Shown here one piece after another: positions 18,677-26,539 of a stretch of 47,993 bases of DNA. Each line of letters opens with the position of its first letter. Position 1 is the first letter of the stretch. The position numbers and the translations under genes are program-made. The notes under the pieces were generated by a model. That model saw only the letters and a program-made list of their open reading frames with translations. It was not told the origin of the DNA and made no database searches. The stretch comes from Flavobacteriaceae bacterium (GTDB lineage Bacteria > Bacteroidota > Bacteroidia > Flavobacteriales > Flavobacteriaceae): assembly GCA_002721175.1 (NCBI GenBank), contig PBJR01000007.1, positions 1-47,993 of the forward strand. Reading direction: 5' to 3'.

Positions 18677-19804
18677 ATGATTGAACAAAAACTAGTTTAT
18701 ATAGGTATTGGCAGTAATGTTGGTAATCGATTTCAGCATATTCAATCTGCAATTGATTCAATTCATTATGAAGTTGGTAGCATAATTGAAATTTCTAATT
18801 GCTACGAATCACCTGCTATTGGTTTTAATGGCAACGACTTCATAAACCTTTGCATTGGCGTTAGAACTTTCCTTCCTGCTGAACTATTACTTTCAAAATT
18901 GTTGTCAATTGAAGACAGTAATGGTAGAGAAAGATTTAATGATAATAATTACCATGACAGGACTATTGATCTAGACCTTCTTCTTTATGATCAAGCCTGC
19001 ATCAGCAATGATGTTTTAACTGTACCACACCAAAGACTTGAGCATCGAAATTTTGTACTTGTTCCTTTGTCTGAAATTGCTGGAGAAGTTCACCACCCTA
19101 AACTAAATAAAACTATTTTGAAATTAAGAGATGAGTACGATGGTAGTCTTGAGCTTAAAAAACAAAAAAAGAGATTTAAAAATCCTTTAAAGAAATTTAA
19201 TTTCTCTCGTTATAATTTCATTGCCATTGAAGGTAATATAGGAGCCGGTAAAACGATATTAGCAAAAATGATGGCTAATGATTTTAACGCAAAAATTCTT
19301 CTCGAGAGGTTTGCTGAAAATCCTTTTTTACCAAAATTTTATAAAGATAAAGATCGCTTCGCTTTTCCTCTAGAAATGTCATTTTTGGCAGACCGTTTTC
19401 AACAAATTTCAGAGGATATTGCTCAACTTGATTTATTCAAGGATTTTATTATAGCGGACTATGAGGTTTATAAATCATTAATCTTTTCAAAAATAACTCT
19501 CTCAAGAGATGAATTCTTGCTCTATAGAAAATTATTTTATTTGGTTTATAAGGACATAAAGCGTCCCGACTTATATATTTTTTTAAATCAAGATGTAGAC
19601 AGGCTTATAGAAAATGTAAAGAAGCGCGGCCGTGAATACGAGAGTAATTTGAGTAAGGAATATTTAAAGAAAATAAATCTTGGATATTTAAAATTTATTA
19701 GAGAAAATTCGCTCAAAAAAGTAAAAATCATTGATATTACTGGGCGGGATTTTGTAGCCAATCGACACGACTATTTATGGCTTTTATCTAAAATTGGTGA
19801 ATAA
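18677..19804 (+). CDS. folK: Bifunctional HPPK (FolK) - deoxynucleoside kinase fusion
   Basis: 375 residues, two enzymes in one chain. Residues ~5-150 are 6-hydroxymethyl-7,8-dihydropterin pyrophosphokinase, with YIGIGSNVGNR and the signature DRTIDLDLLLYD (94-105). Residues ~180-375 are a deoxynucleoside kinase: P-loop GNIGAGKT (186-193), the LLERFAENPFLPKFY nucleoside-binding block and the lid-like KKRGREYE. A Lys-rich linker (KKQKKRFKNPLKKF) joins them. The first half makes a folate precursor and the second salvages deoxynucleosides, so the chain touches both arms of DNA precursor supply. I prefer the ATG at 18677 over the in-frame TTG 21 nt upstream. The 3' end overlaps the convergent methyltransferase gene by 34 nt. 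Confidence 0.9.
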   Translation: MIEQKLVYIGIGSNVGNRFQHIQSAIDSIHYEVGSIIEISNCYESPAIGFNGNDFINLCIGVRTFLPAELLLSKLLSIEDSNGRERFNDNNYHDRTIDLDLLLYDQACISNDVLTVPHQRLEHRNFVLVPLSEIAGEVHHPKLNKTILKLRDEYDGSLELKKQKKRFKNPLKKFNFSRYNFIAIEGNIGAGKTILAKMMANDFNAKILLERFAENPFLPKFYKDKDRFAFPLEMSFLADRFQQISEDIAQLDLFKDFIIADYEVYKSLIFSKITLSRDEFLLYRKLFYLVYKDIKRPDLYIFLNQDVDRLIENVKKRGREYESNLSKEYLKKINLGYLKFIRENSLKKVKIIDITGRDFVANRHDYLWLLSKIGE

Positions 19805-20328
19805 TTTAATTTAGAAAACAAATCCCATAGAACAACTCCACTGCTAACAGATATATTAAGTGAGTGTTTTGTTCCAAATTGTGGGATTTCTATTACTTCA
19901 TCACAGTGATTGATAACTTCTTGGGAAACCCCTTTCACTTCATTACCAAATACTAGTGCATAGGTATGATTTTTATTTGGCCTAAAATTTTGTAATGGAG
20001 TAGCTTTTTCTGTTTGTTCGATTGCAATAACCTTGACTTCTTTTGAGCGTATTTTGTTTACAATCTCAATTGTTGTTTTACAATAAGACCAGTTTACAGA
20101 TTTTGTACTTCCTAAGGCTGTTTTTTGAATATCTTTGTGTGGTGGTTTGGCAGTTATCCCACAAAGATAAATGTGTTTTACTAAAAAAGCATCTGCAGTT
20201 CTAAAAATACTTCCAATATTGTTAAGGCTTCTTACATTATCTAATATAATTATGATAGGTGATTTTTCTACAGACTTAAAATCTTCAACACTTAATCTTT
20301 TGAGCTCAATATTTTTGATTTTTTTCAA
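19771..20328 (-). CDS. SpoU/TrmH-family RNA 2'-O-methyltransferase
   Basis: SAM-dependent knotted methyltransferase. Motif 1 is LDNVRSLNNIGSIFRTADAF, motif 2 YALVFGNEVKGVSQEVI and motif 3 IPQFGTKHSLNISVS, together forming the trefoil-knot SAM site. I place the start at the TTG at 20328 (185 residues, reading KKIKNIELKRLS as in homologues). A GTG at 20361 would add 11 residues. The target could be tRNA or rRNA; the sequence does not decide. The 3' end overlaps the folK fusion gene by 34 nt. Confidence 0.88.
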   Translation of the reverse strand: MKKIKNIELKRLSVEDFKSVEKSPIIIILDNVRSLNNIGSIFRTADAFLVKHIYLCGITAKPPHKDIQKTALGSTKSVNWSYCKTTIEIVNKIRSKEVKVIAIEQTEKATPLQNFRPNKNHTYALVFGNEVKGVSQEVINHCDEVIEIPQFGTKHSLNISVSSGVVLWDLFSKLNYSPILDKSHK

Positions 20329-20424
20329 TTTTAAATTATTTATTTGTGATTTAAAAAACACTAAAATTAATTACATTAGTAGTATTATATGTCAACAAAA
20401 ATACATTTTTAAATTATAGGGTCT

Positions 20425-23028
20425 TTGAGTAAAAAAATAAAAAAAGAAACACCTCTTATGAAACAATACAATGCTGTTAAGGCAAAGTATCCTGACGCTT
20501 TATTGTTATTTAGAGTTGGAGACTTTTACGAAACTTTTGGGAACGATGCAATCAAAGCTTCTGAAATTTTGGATATTGTTTTAACAAAGCGTGGGGCTGG
20601 CAGTCAAAGTGAAACTGAGCTAGCAGGGTTTCCTCACCACTCATTGAATACTTATTTACCAAAACTCGTAAAAGCAGGCGAGAGGGTGGCTATTTGTGAT
20701 CAATTAGAAGACCCAAAAAAAACCAAGAAAATAGTAAAGCGAGGTGTAACTGAGCTAATTACACCTGGAGTTTCTATGAATGATGAGGTTCTTAGTTCGC
20801 GAGCAAATAATTTTTTAGCATCTGTTTTTTTTGGAGATTCAGTTGGAGTATCATTCTTAGATGTTTCTACTGGAGAGTTTTTGATAGCTCAAGGGGAGAT
20901 TAGTTACATAGGAAAATTATTACAGAACTTCAACCCCAGCGAGGTTTTAGTTGAAAAGCTAAGGAGAGAGGCTTTTTATAAATATTTTGGGGATGAATTT
21001 CATGTTTTTTTTCTTGAGGATTGGGTTTTTCAAACCGATTATTCAACAGAATCTTTAATTCAACATTTTGGAACAAAATCTTTAAAAGGCTTTGGAATAG
21101 AAAGTCTTTCAGATGGGTTGATTGCCTCAGGTTCAATCCTTCATTATCTAAAGGAAACTCAGCATGATAAACTTAAGCATATAGCATCAATTAAACGTAT
21201 TGAGGAATCAGACTTCGTTTGGATGGATAAATTCACTATCCGTAATTTAGAGTTATACGGTTCAAACAATTATGGAGCTACTACTTTATTAGAAATTATT
21301 GACAGAACTATTTCTCCAATGGGAGCTAGACTTTTGAAGCGTTGGTTAGCATTTCCATTGAAATCAGTAGAAGCTATTAAGTCACGCCATTTAATTGTTG
21401 ATTGGTTTTTTAATAATTTGAATGATCTTGAAGAGTTCCAAAATAAATTAAAAGGAATTGGAGACCTCGAAAGACTTATTTCGAAAGTTGCAATTGGTAA
21501 GGTGAATCCACGCGAGGTTGTACAGCTTAAAAACTCTCTGTTACAGTTAATAAGTCTGAAAGAATTAATGCTTGACTATAATGACACTTTTCTTAATGAA
21601 CTGGGTAAAGAGTTAGAGGATTGCGAGGAAATTTGCTCAAAAATTGAAGACACATTAAATGAAAATGCTCCAGTAAGTATTTTAAAAGGCAACTCTATAA
21701 AATCTTTAGTAAGTGAGGAATTGTCGAATTTACGCGAAATTGCTTTTTCTGGTAAAGACTACCTTGACAAGATGTTAGATAGGGAGATTCAATCAACAGG
21801 TATTTCGTCTTTAAAAATTGCTTCAAACAATGTGTTTGGTTATTACATTGAGGTTAGAAACACACACAAAGATAAAGTTCCTGATCATTGGATACGTAAA
21901 CAAACTTTAGTCAGTGCTGAGCGTTATATTAGTCAAGAATTAAAAGAATATGAAGAAAAAATATTATTTGCAGAGAATCAGATTTTAGAGCTTGAGAAAC
22001 AGTACTTTTTTGAGCTTGTTTCAAAACTAGGGAATTATATTGGACTAGTTCAAAAAAACGCACAAATAGTAGCTAAAATAGATTGTTTAAGCTCATTTGC
22101 ATATTTAGCAAGAGATCAGCGTTATGTGAAACCCAAAGTAACTGAATCATTAAATTTAAGCATTAAGCAAGGTAGACACCCGGTAATTGAAAATCAGCTA
22201 CCCAACGGCGAAACATATGTTCCGAATGATCTTTTTTTAGATCGTGAAACTCAACAAATAATTATGATTACTGGGCCTAATATGTCAGGTAAATCTGCTA
22301 TTTTAAGACAAACTGCATTGATTGTTTTACTTGCTCAAATTGGCAGTTTTGTCCCTGCCAAAAGCGCCCAAATTGGAGTTGTCGATAAATTATTTACAAG
22401 GGTTGGTGCAAGTGATAATATTTCAATTGGTGAATCAACATTTATGGTTGAAATGAATGAAACAGCCTCTATTCTCAATAATCTCTCTGAACGTAGTCTA
22501 ATTTTATTAGATGAAATTGGAAGAGGTACAAGCACATATGACGGAATTTCTATTGCTTGGGCGATATGTGAATATTTGCATGAACACTCAACAAAAGCAA
22601 AGACACTTTTTGCAACACATTATCACGAACTTAATGAAATGTGTGAAACTTTTTCACGCATTAAAAATTACAATGTTGCTGTAAAAGAATTAAAAAATAA
22701 AGTTTTGTTTTTACGAACCCTAGTTCCCGGTGGTAGTCAACACAGTTTCGGAATTCATGTTGCAAAAATGGCTGGTATGCCTAAACCTATTTTAGATAGA
22801 TCTAAAGAACTTTTATTAAAGTTAGAGAAATCACATTCGAGCGAAGAACTTACAGCAAGAGTAAAGGATTTAGGATCTGAGATGCAATTGAGTTTCTTTA
22901 ATCTCGACGACCCCATACTTGAGGAAGTTAAACAAGACATATTAAATATTGATATTGATCAATTGAGTCCAGTTGAGGCATTGATAAAACTCAATGAAAT
23001 TAAACGTAAACTTTCCAATAAGAAGTAA
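20425..23028 (+). CDS. mutS: DNA mismatch repair protein MutS
   Basis: Mismatch recognition ATPase, 867 residues. The mismatch-binding Phe-x-Glu is in GDFYETFG (Phe34, Glu36). Walker A GPNMSGKS lies at 617-624 and Walker [17 protein letters not shown] near 692-707, with the ABC signature region [13 protein letters not shown] between them. The start is TTG ([26 protein letters not shown]); an in-frame stop lies 15 nt upstream and no ATG is available before Met12, which is already inside the conserved start. A tRNA pair follows. Confidence 0.97.
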   Translation: MSKKIKKETPLMKQYNAVKAKYPDALLLFRVGDFYETFGNDAIKASEILDIVLTKRGAGSQSETELAGFPHHSLNTYLPKLVKAGERVAICDQLEDPKKTKKIVKRGVTELITPGVSMNDEVLSSRANNFLASVFFGDSVGVSFLDVSTGEFLIAQGEISYIGKLLQNFNPSEVLVEKLRREAFYKYFGDEFHVFFLEDWVFQTDYSTESLIQHFGTKSLKGFGIESLSDGLIASGSILHYLKETQHDKLKHIASIKRIEESDFVWMDKFTIRNLELYGSNNYGATTLLEIIDRTISPMGARLLKRWLAFPLKSVEAIKSRHLIVDWFFNNLNDLEEFQNKLKGIGDLERLISKVAIGKVNPREVVQLKNSLLQLISLKELMLDYNDTFLNELGKELEDCEEICSKIEDTLNENAPVSILKGNSIKSLVSEELSNLREIAFSGKDYLDKMLDREIQSTGISSLKIASNNVFGYYIEVRNTHKDKVPDHWIRKQTLVSAERYISQELKEYEEKILFAENQILELEKQYFFELVSKLGNYIGLVQKNAQIVAKIDCLSSFAYLARDQRYVKPKVTESLNLSIKQGRHPVIENQLPNGETYVPNDLFLDRETQQIIMITGPNMSGKSAILRQTALIVLLAQIGSFVPAKSAQIGVVDKLFTRVGASDNISIGESTFMVEMNETASILNNLSERSLILLDEIGRGTSTYDGISIAWAICEYLHEHSTKAKTLFATHYHELNEMCETFSRIKNYNVAVKELKNKVLFLRTLVPGGSQHSFGIHVAKMAGMPKPILDRSKELLLKLEKSHSSEELTARVKDLGSEMQLSFFNLDDPILEEVKQDILNIDIDQLSPVEALIKLNEIKRKLSNKK

Positions 23029-23035
23029 AAAAAAC

Positions 23036-23065
23036 TTTGCTATTTTAAGAAATGTGTTAAATTTG
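23036..23065 (+). promoter_or_regulatory. Promoter for the tRNA-Gly/tRNA-Leu unit
   Basis: TTTG at 23036-23039, an 18-nt spacer, then TAAATTTG at 23058-23065: a full match to the Bacteroidota TTTG / TAnnTTTG promoter at ideal spacing. It starts 7 nt after the mutS stop and places a transcript start about 30 nt before tRNA-Gly. Confidence 0.75.
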
Positions 23066-23102
23066 CTTGCCCTATTGGTTTTTAATAAACGTCTTATTAA
23101 TT

Positions 23103-23174
23103 GCGAAAGTAGCTCAGGGGTAGAGCATCACCTTGCCAAGGTGAGGGTCGCGGGTTCAAATCCCGTCTTTCGCT
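23103..23174 (+). tRNA. tRNA-Gly (anticodon GCC)
   Basis: Acceptor stem GCGAAAG / CTTTCGC with discriminator T, D-arm AGCTCAGGGGTAGAGC, anticodon stem TCACC / GGTGA around loop TTGCCAA (GCC at 23135-23137), and T-arm GCGGGTTCAAATCCCGT. CCA is not encoded. Confidence 0.97.
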
Positions 23175-23190
23175 CAATTTCAAGCCTTAT

Positions 23191-23274
23191 GCTGAAGTGG
23201 TGGAATTGGTAGACACGTTGGACTTAAAATCCAATGGCCATTAGGCCGTACGGGTTCAAGTCCCGTCTTCAGTA
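23191..23274 (+). tRNA. tRNA-Leu (anticodon TAA)
   Basis: Acceptor GCTGAAG / CTTCAGT (first pair G-T) with discriminator A. Anticodon stem TTGGA / TCCAA surrounds loop CTTAAAA (TAA at 23225-23227). A long variable arm containing the GGCC-ATTA-GGCC hairpin marks a class II tRNA, and the T-arm is CGGGTTCAAGTCCCG. CCA is not encoded. It is 16 nt after tRNA-Gly, so both come from one transcript. Confidence 0.97.
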
Positions 23275-23275
23275 C

Positions 23276-23306
23276 AAAACCCACAATTTTAATTGTGGGT
23301 TTTTTT
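23276..23306 (+). terminator. Intrinsic terminator after the tRNA pair
   Basis: Perfect inverted repeat AAAACCCACAATT / AATTGTGGGTTTT followed by a run of T to 23306. It begins 1 nt after tRNA-Leu. Confidence 0.9.
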
Positions 23307-23375
23307 GTTTTTAACCATGGTAGTTAAAATGTGTTAAATTTTTAATAAATTTATAGTTAACAAAATATATTAACT

Positions 23376-24479
23376 ATGAAAGATTATTTAAATATGGTCT
23401 TAGATTTTCCTAAGACTATTAATAAAATGCTACCCCAAAACTATTTTAGCGAAATGGTAAACAATTCAGAGAAATCCATTTATGATTGGATTGGCCAAGT
23501 TTTTAGAATATTGGCTTTTGTTTTTTTAGTTTTTATGCTAAGCAATGTAATTGTTGATGGATTTAAATATCTTACGAATGGCTCCAACGGATTCAATGAG
23601 AGCTATGTTGAAGATATTGAATTCGTTGAAGATGATGAAGAAGAAGAAATGGAAGACGAAGGAGAAGAGAATATGATTGACGAATCCTACTACACAATTA
23701 CCCTTTTGAATCCAGATGCAACCGATGACGAGGATGAGTTCGAGTCAAGACAAGAAAAAATTGTTTTGGCGGAAGAAGTATTCGGTCGAGTTAGATATGA
23801 AGATGATTTTTTGGAGGGGTTAGAAGATGATGAGACTCCTGATGAGCTGATATTTAATGTTGGTTACGTTGGAGACGGTTATGAAAGCGACGACCCAGGG
23901 GCATTAGGAATTATTGCTAATATTTTAATGATATTATTATTTTCATATGCTGCTTTTCCATTGTCACAAGTTATATCGCATGCTGGCAATTCAGTAGCTA
24001 AATCTCATGATAATATGATTAAGTTTTTATTCAGAGATCTGGTTCTTGTTGTTATTAGGGCAGCAGGATATATTTTAGGATTAGTTTTACTATTTTCAGC
24101 TTTTGCTGGAGTTATTTCGTTTGTTTTTGACGAATCACTATTTCTACCTGAGATTCCCTTCGTGGAAACCTTCGGTCTAATACTATTATTTCCACTGACA
24201 GCTTTTGCTGGTCTTCTTGGAAGTCTTTTAGATAGTGGTGCTATATTAGAAACCGGATTTGTAAGTGAAGCGCTGAGTTTAATTGATACGCCACAAACCT
24301 TTACAGTTGACGGCTGGTCACTTGATGGACTAAAAACATTATTAACTATGTTTGCTAGTGTCTTAATGGTATTTGTTGTTTTGTTTGTTGCATTACCAAT
24401 TTGGGAATTTATTATTGGTTTAGTCACCGCACTAATTAAGTGGATAAAAGGACCTTACTTTCCCCACAAAGCTCTTTAA
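23376..24479 (+). CDS. Acidic-loop multi-pass membrane protein, family not recognised
   Basis: 367 residues with no family I can name. Predicted hydrophobic segments lie near residues 41-61, 176-196, 224-250, 263-285 and 321-353. Between the first two is a ~110-residue loop that is extremely acidic (EDDEEEEMEDEGEEN near 85-99, plus DATDDEDEFESRQE and DDFLEGLEDDETPDEL). There is no signal peptide or lipobox; the N-terminus is amphipathic. The acidic loop could bind cations or basic proteins, but this is only a guess. The gene is a stand-alone unit: a tRNA terminator precedes it and its own terminator follows 4 nt after the stop. Confidence 0.75.
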   Translation: MKDYLNMVLDFPKTINKMLPQNYFSEMVNNSEKSIYDWIGQVFRILAFVFLVFMLSNVIVDGFKYLTNGSNGFNESYVEDIEFVEDDEEEEMEDEGEENMIDESYYTITLLNPDATDDEDEFESRQEKIVLAEEVFGRVRYEDDFLEGLEDDETPDELIFNVGYVGDGYESDDPGALGIIANILMILLFSYAAFPLSQVISHAGNSVAKSHDNMIKFLFRDLVLVVIRAAGYILGLVLLFSAFAGVISFVFDESLFLPEIPFVETFGLILLFPLTAFAGLLGSLLDSGAILETGFVSEALSLIDTPQTFTVDGWSLDGLKTLLTMFASVLMVFVVLFVALPIWEFIIGLVTALIKWIKGPYFPHKAL

Positions 24480-24482
24480 ATT

Positions 24483-24518
24483 AAAAAAGCCCATAACAAT
24501 TTGATGTGGGCTTTTTTT
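24483..24518 (+). terminator. Intrinsic terminator after the acidic membrane protein
   Basis: AAAAAAGCCCA pairs with TGGGCTTTTTT across a 13-nt loop, ending in a T run. It starts 4 nt after the stop codon, so the gene is transcribed alone. Confidence 0.85.
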
Positions 24519-24547
24519 AAAAAACACTTAACTAGTTGTAAAATTAT

Positions 24548-24575
24548 CCTCAGGATTAACAACTTAATCTTGAGG
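24548..24575. repeat. 12-bp hairpin abutting the GH13 truncation point
   Basis: CCTCAGGATTAA, loop CAAC, TTAATCTTGAGG: all 12 positions pair (11 Watson-Crick and one G-T). There is no T tract on either side, so it is not a normal terminator. Recognisable amylase sequence begins at the very next bases. It may be a mobile-element or repeat end, or the scar of the deletion; the sequence alone does not tell which. Confidence 0.6.
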
Positions 24576-25458
24576 TGGAATTCGACAAGACACATACCCT
24601 TACGCCGATAAAGAATTTATGAGCAATTGGGCGGGTGCAATAATGAATGAATATCCCAATTTTTCAATCGTTGGGGAAGAGTGGAGTTTTAATCCCCTTT
24701 TAATTGGATATTGGCAAAATGATAAAAATTCAAAGCATGGGTATGTTTCAAATTTAACTTCGACAATGGATTTTGCAATGTTGGATAATATAAAAAAAGC
24801 AGTAAGTCAAAAGGAATCATGGAATAAAGGATTGATTAAACTATATGAGGGCCTTGCAAATGATTTTCATTATCCAAATCCGGAAGCAATAATGGTCATG
24901 ATGGATAATCACGACATGAGTCGAATTTATACTCAACTAAATGGAAATTTGACTCAAACAAAAATGGCGATGAGTATAATATTGATGATACCACGAGTCC
25001 CTCAAATATACTATGGTACCGAGATATTAATGGATGATTTTGAAAGGCCTGGGGACCACGGACTTATTAGAACTGATTTTCCTGGTGGTTGGCCAAACGA
25101 TGAGGTCAATGCGTTTTCTGGAAAAGGATTGAATCAAAGTCAAAAGGACATGCAACAATTTTTAAAAAAGTTTTTAAATTTTAGAAAGAACAGCAAAGCC
25201 ATTCACAGCGGTAGTACAATCCATTTTGCTCCAAAGGAAGGAGTGTATTTTTTATTTAGAAAAAAAGACGATGAAATTGTGTTTTTAATATTAAACAAAA
25301 ATGATAACCTTACATCAATTGATTTGGAGAGATTTGATGAACTGAATTTAGAGGGTAAAACTTTTCAAAATATATTTAATGATGAATATTTTATATGGAA
25401 CAAAACACTTAATTTGTCAGAACCAGGAACATATATCTTTAATTTAATTAATAACTAA
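24574..25458 (+). pseudogene. 5'-truncated GH13 alpha-amylase family enzyme (SusA/neopullulanase-like)
   Basis: Only the C-terminal half of a GH13 enzyme is present. The readable frame opens after a stop at 24571 with GIRQDTYPYADKEF, which is conserved region II with the nucleophile Asp (codon 24589-24591). It continues with the acid/base Glu in IVGEEW, region IV in MMDNHDMSR, and a C-terminal beta domain ending at 25458. The signal peptide, N-terminal domain and first half of the TIM barrel (region I) are missing. The first ATG (24619) lies after the nucleophile, so a protein from it cannot be active. Full-length relatives are roughly 600 residues. The remaining reading frame is otherwise intact, so the loss looks recent. 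Homologues cut alpha-glucans in starch-type uptake loci. Confidence 0.8.
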
Positions 25459-25461
25459 GTT

Positions 25462-26424
25462 GTGCTAAGATTTAATTTTATATTAATAATAATTATTTGT
25501 ATTAATACACTTGAAGCTTCTATTTGTAAAGCTGATTCGATTAAGAAATATAAATTAAATCGATCTGAAAAAGTTCAAGGCTTAATAGAAAGGATAGAAA
25601 AATTTCCTTCAAAAATTGTGACTCCAAGGAATATTGATATTTGGTTTCCCTTAGATTTTGATAAATCTAAACGTTATGATGTTTTGTATGTTCAAGATGG
25701 TCAAATGCTATTCAACAGTGATAGAACCTGGAATGGGTTGGAGTGGGGAATGGATGAGCATATGACAAGATTAATGAATAATGATCAAATCAAGGAAACT
25801 ATAGTTGTTGGTATTTGGAGTATTTACAGAGACAGAAATGCGAATTATTTTCCTAAAAAAATTTTTGAATCACTTGATGATGATAGTAAAGCTGCAATGC
25901 AGCGTATTTGTAAGAAAAGAAAACAGTCCACTTTTATTAATTCAGATCGATACCTGAAGTTCATTGTCACAGAGCTAAAACCATATGTTGATTTCAATTA
26001 TCCAACGAAACCTGGTTTGGAAAACACACATATAATGGGTTCAAGTAAAGGAGCTTTACTTTCAATATACGCTTTATGCGAGTATCCTGAAATATTTGGA
26101 TCGGCAGCCTGTTTGTCGACTCATTGGACTGGAACTTATTCAGGTTCAGAATCAAATCAAATACCCTATGTAATATTTGATTATTTGATGGTCAATTTGC
26201 CGTCTGCTGGAACTCATAAAATATATTTTGATTATGGTACTGAAACGCTGGATGCTAAATATTTACCATATCAAGATTTAGTTAACATATTTTTTGACTA
26301 TAAATCTTATGATGATCAATCAATGATTAATCTCAGATTTGATGGCCATGAGCATAATGAAAAGTTTTGGAACGCTAGACTAGAAAAACCTCTTTTGTTC
26401 ATATTAAAGGAATCAGATGAATAA
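25462..26424 (+). CDS. Secreted alpha/beta-hydrolase (putative esterase family, Esterase D/Fes-like)
   Basis: 320 residues: signal peptide (LIIIICINTLEAS), then the esterase fold with the IWFPLDFDKSKRYDVLYVQD strand set, nucleophile elbow GSSKGALLS and the late His in RFDGHEHNEKFWNARL. It resembles PF00756-type esterases that act on decorated carbohydrates or siderophores. The start is GTG, 3 nt after the stop of the GH13 remnant; an in-frame stop just upstream excludes a longer form. The two genes probably belonged to one alpha-glucan operon, so this esterase may have lost its main partner. Substrate unknown. Confidence 0.78.
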   Translation: MLRFNFILIIIICINTLEASICKADSIKKYKLNRSEKVQGLIERIEKFPSKIVTPRNIDIWFPLDFDKSKRYDVLYVQDGQMLFNSDRTWNGLEWGMDEHMTRLMNNDQIKETIVVGIWSIYRDRNANYFPKKIFESLDDDSKAAMQRICKKRKQSTFINSDRYLKFIVTELKPYVDFNYPTKPGLENTHIMGSSKGALLSIYALCEYPEIFGSAACLSTHWTGTYSGSESNQIPYVIFDYLMVNLPSAGTHKIYFDYGTETLDAKYLPYQDLVNIFFDYKSYDDQSMINLRFDGHEHNEKFWNARLEKPLLFILKESDE

Positions 26425-26509
26425 AGTACTCAGTTTATTGTTTATTTTATCTGTTTTTATTCTTTTGATCGATATAGTCTGGGATAGATTTAAAAAAAAA
26501 GAAAGATGA
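26417..26509 (+). CDS. Possible 30-residue single-pass membrane microprotein
   Basis: A short ATG frame overlaps the esterase stop by 8 nt and encodes a hydrophobic helix (LSLLFILSVFILLIDIVW) followed by a basic tail RFKKKER. The pattern is that of a small inner-membrane protein with the positive end in the cytoplasm. The overlapping start would allow translational coupling. It is too short for any family call and may be chance. Confidence 0.4.
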   Translation: MNKVLSLLFILSVFILLIDIVWDRFKKKER

Positions 26510-26539
26510 AAGAACTAAACCAATAGTAATTTTTAATAT

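Noticed and set aside
24005-24427. 140-codon minus-strand frame opposite the acidic membrane protein
   Set aside because: It is a shadow frame with low-complexity composition (many Asn, Thr, Lys, Ser) and no start signals.
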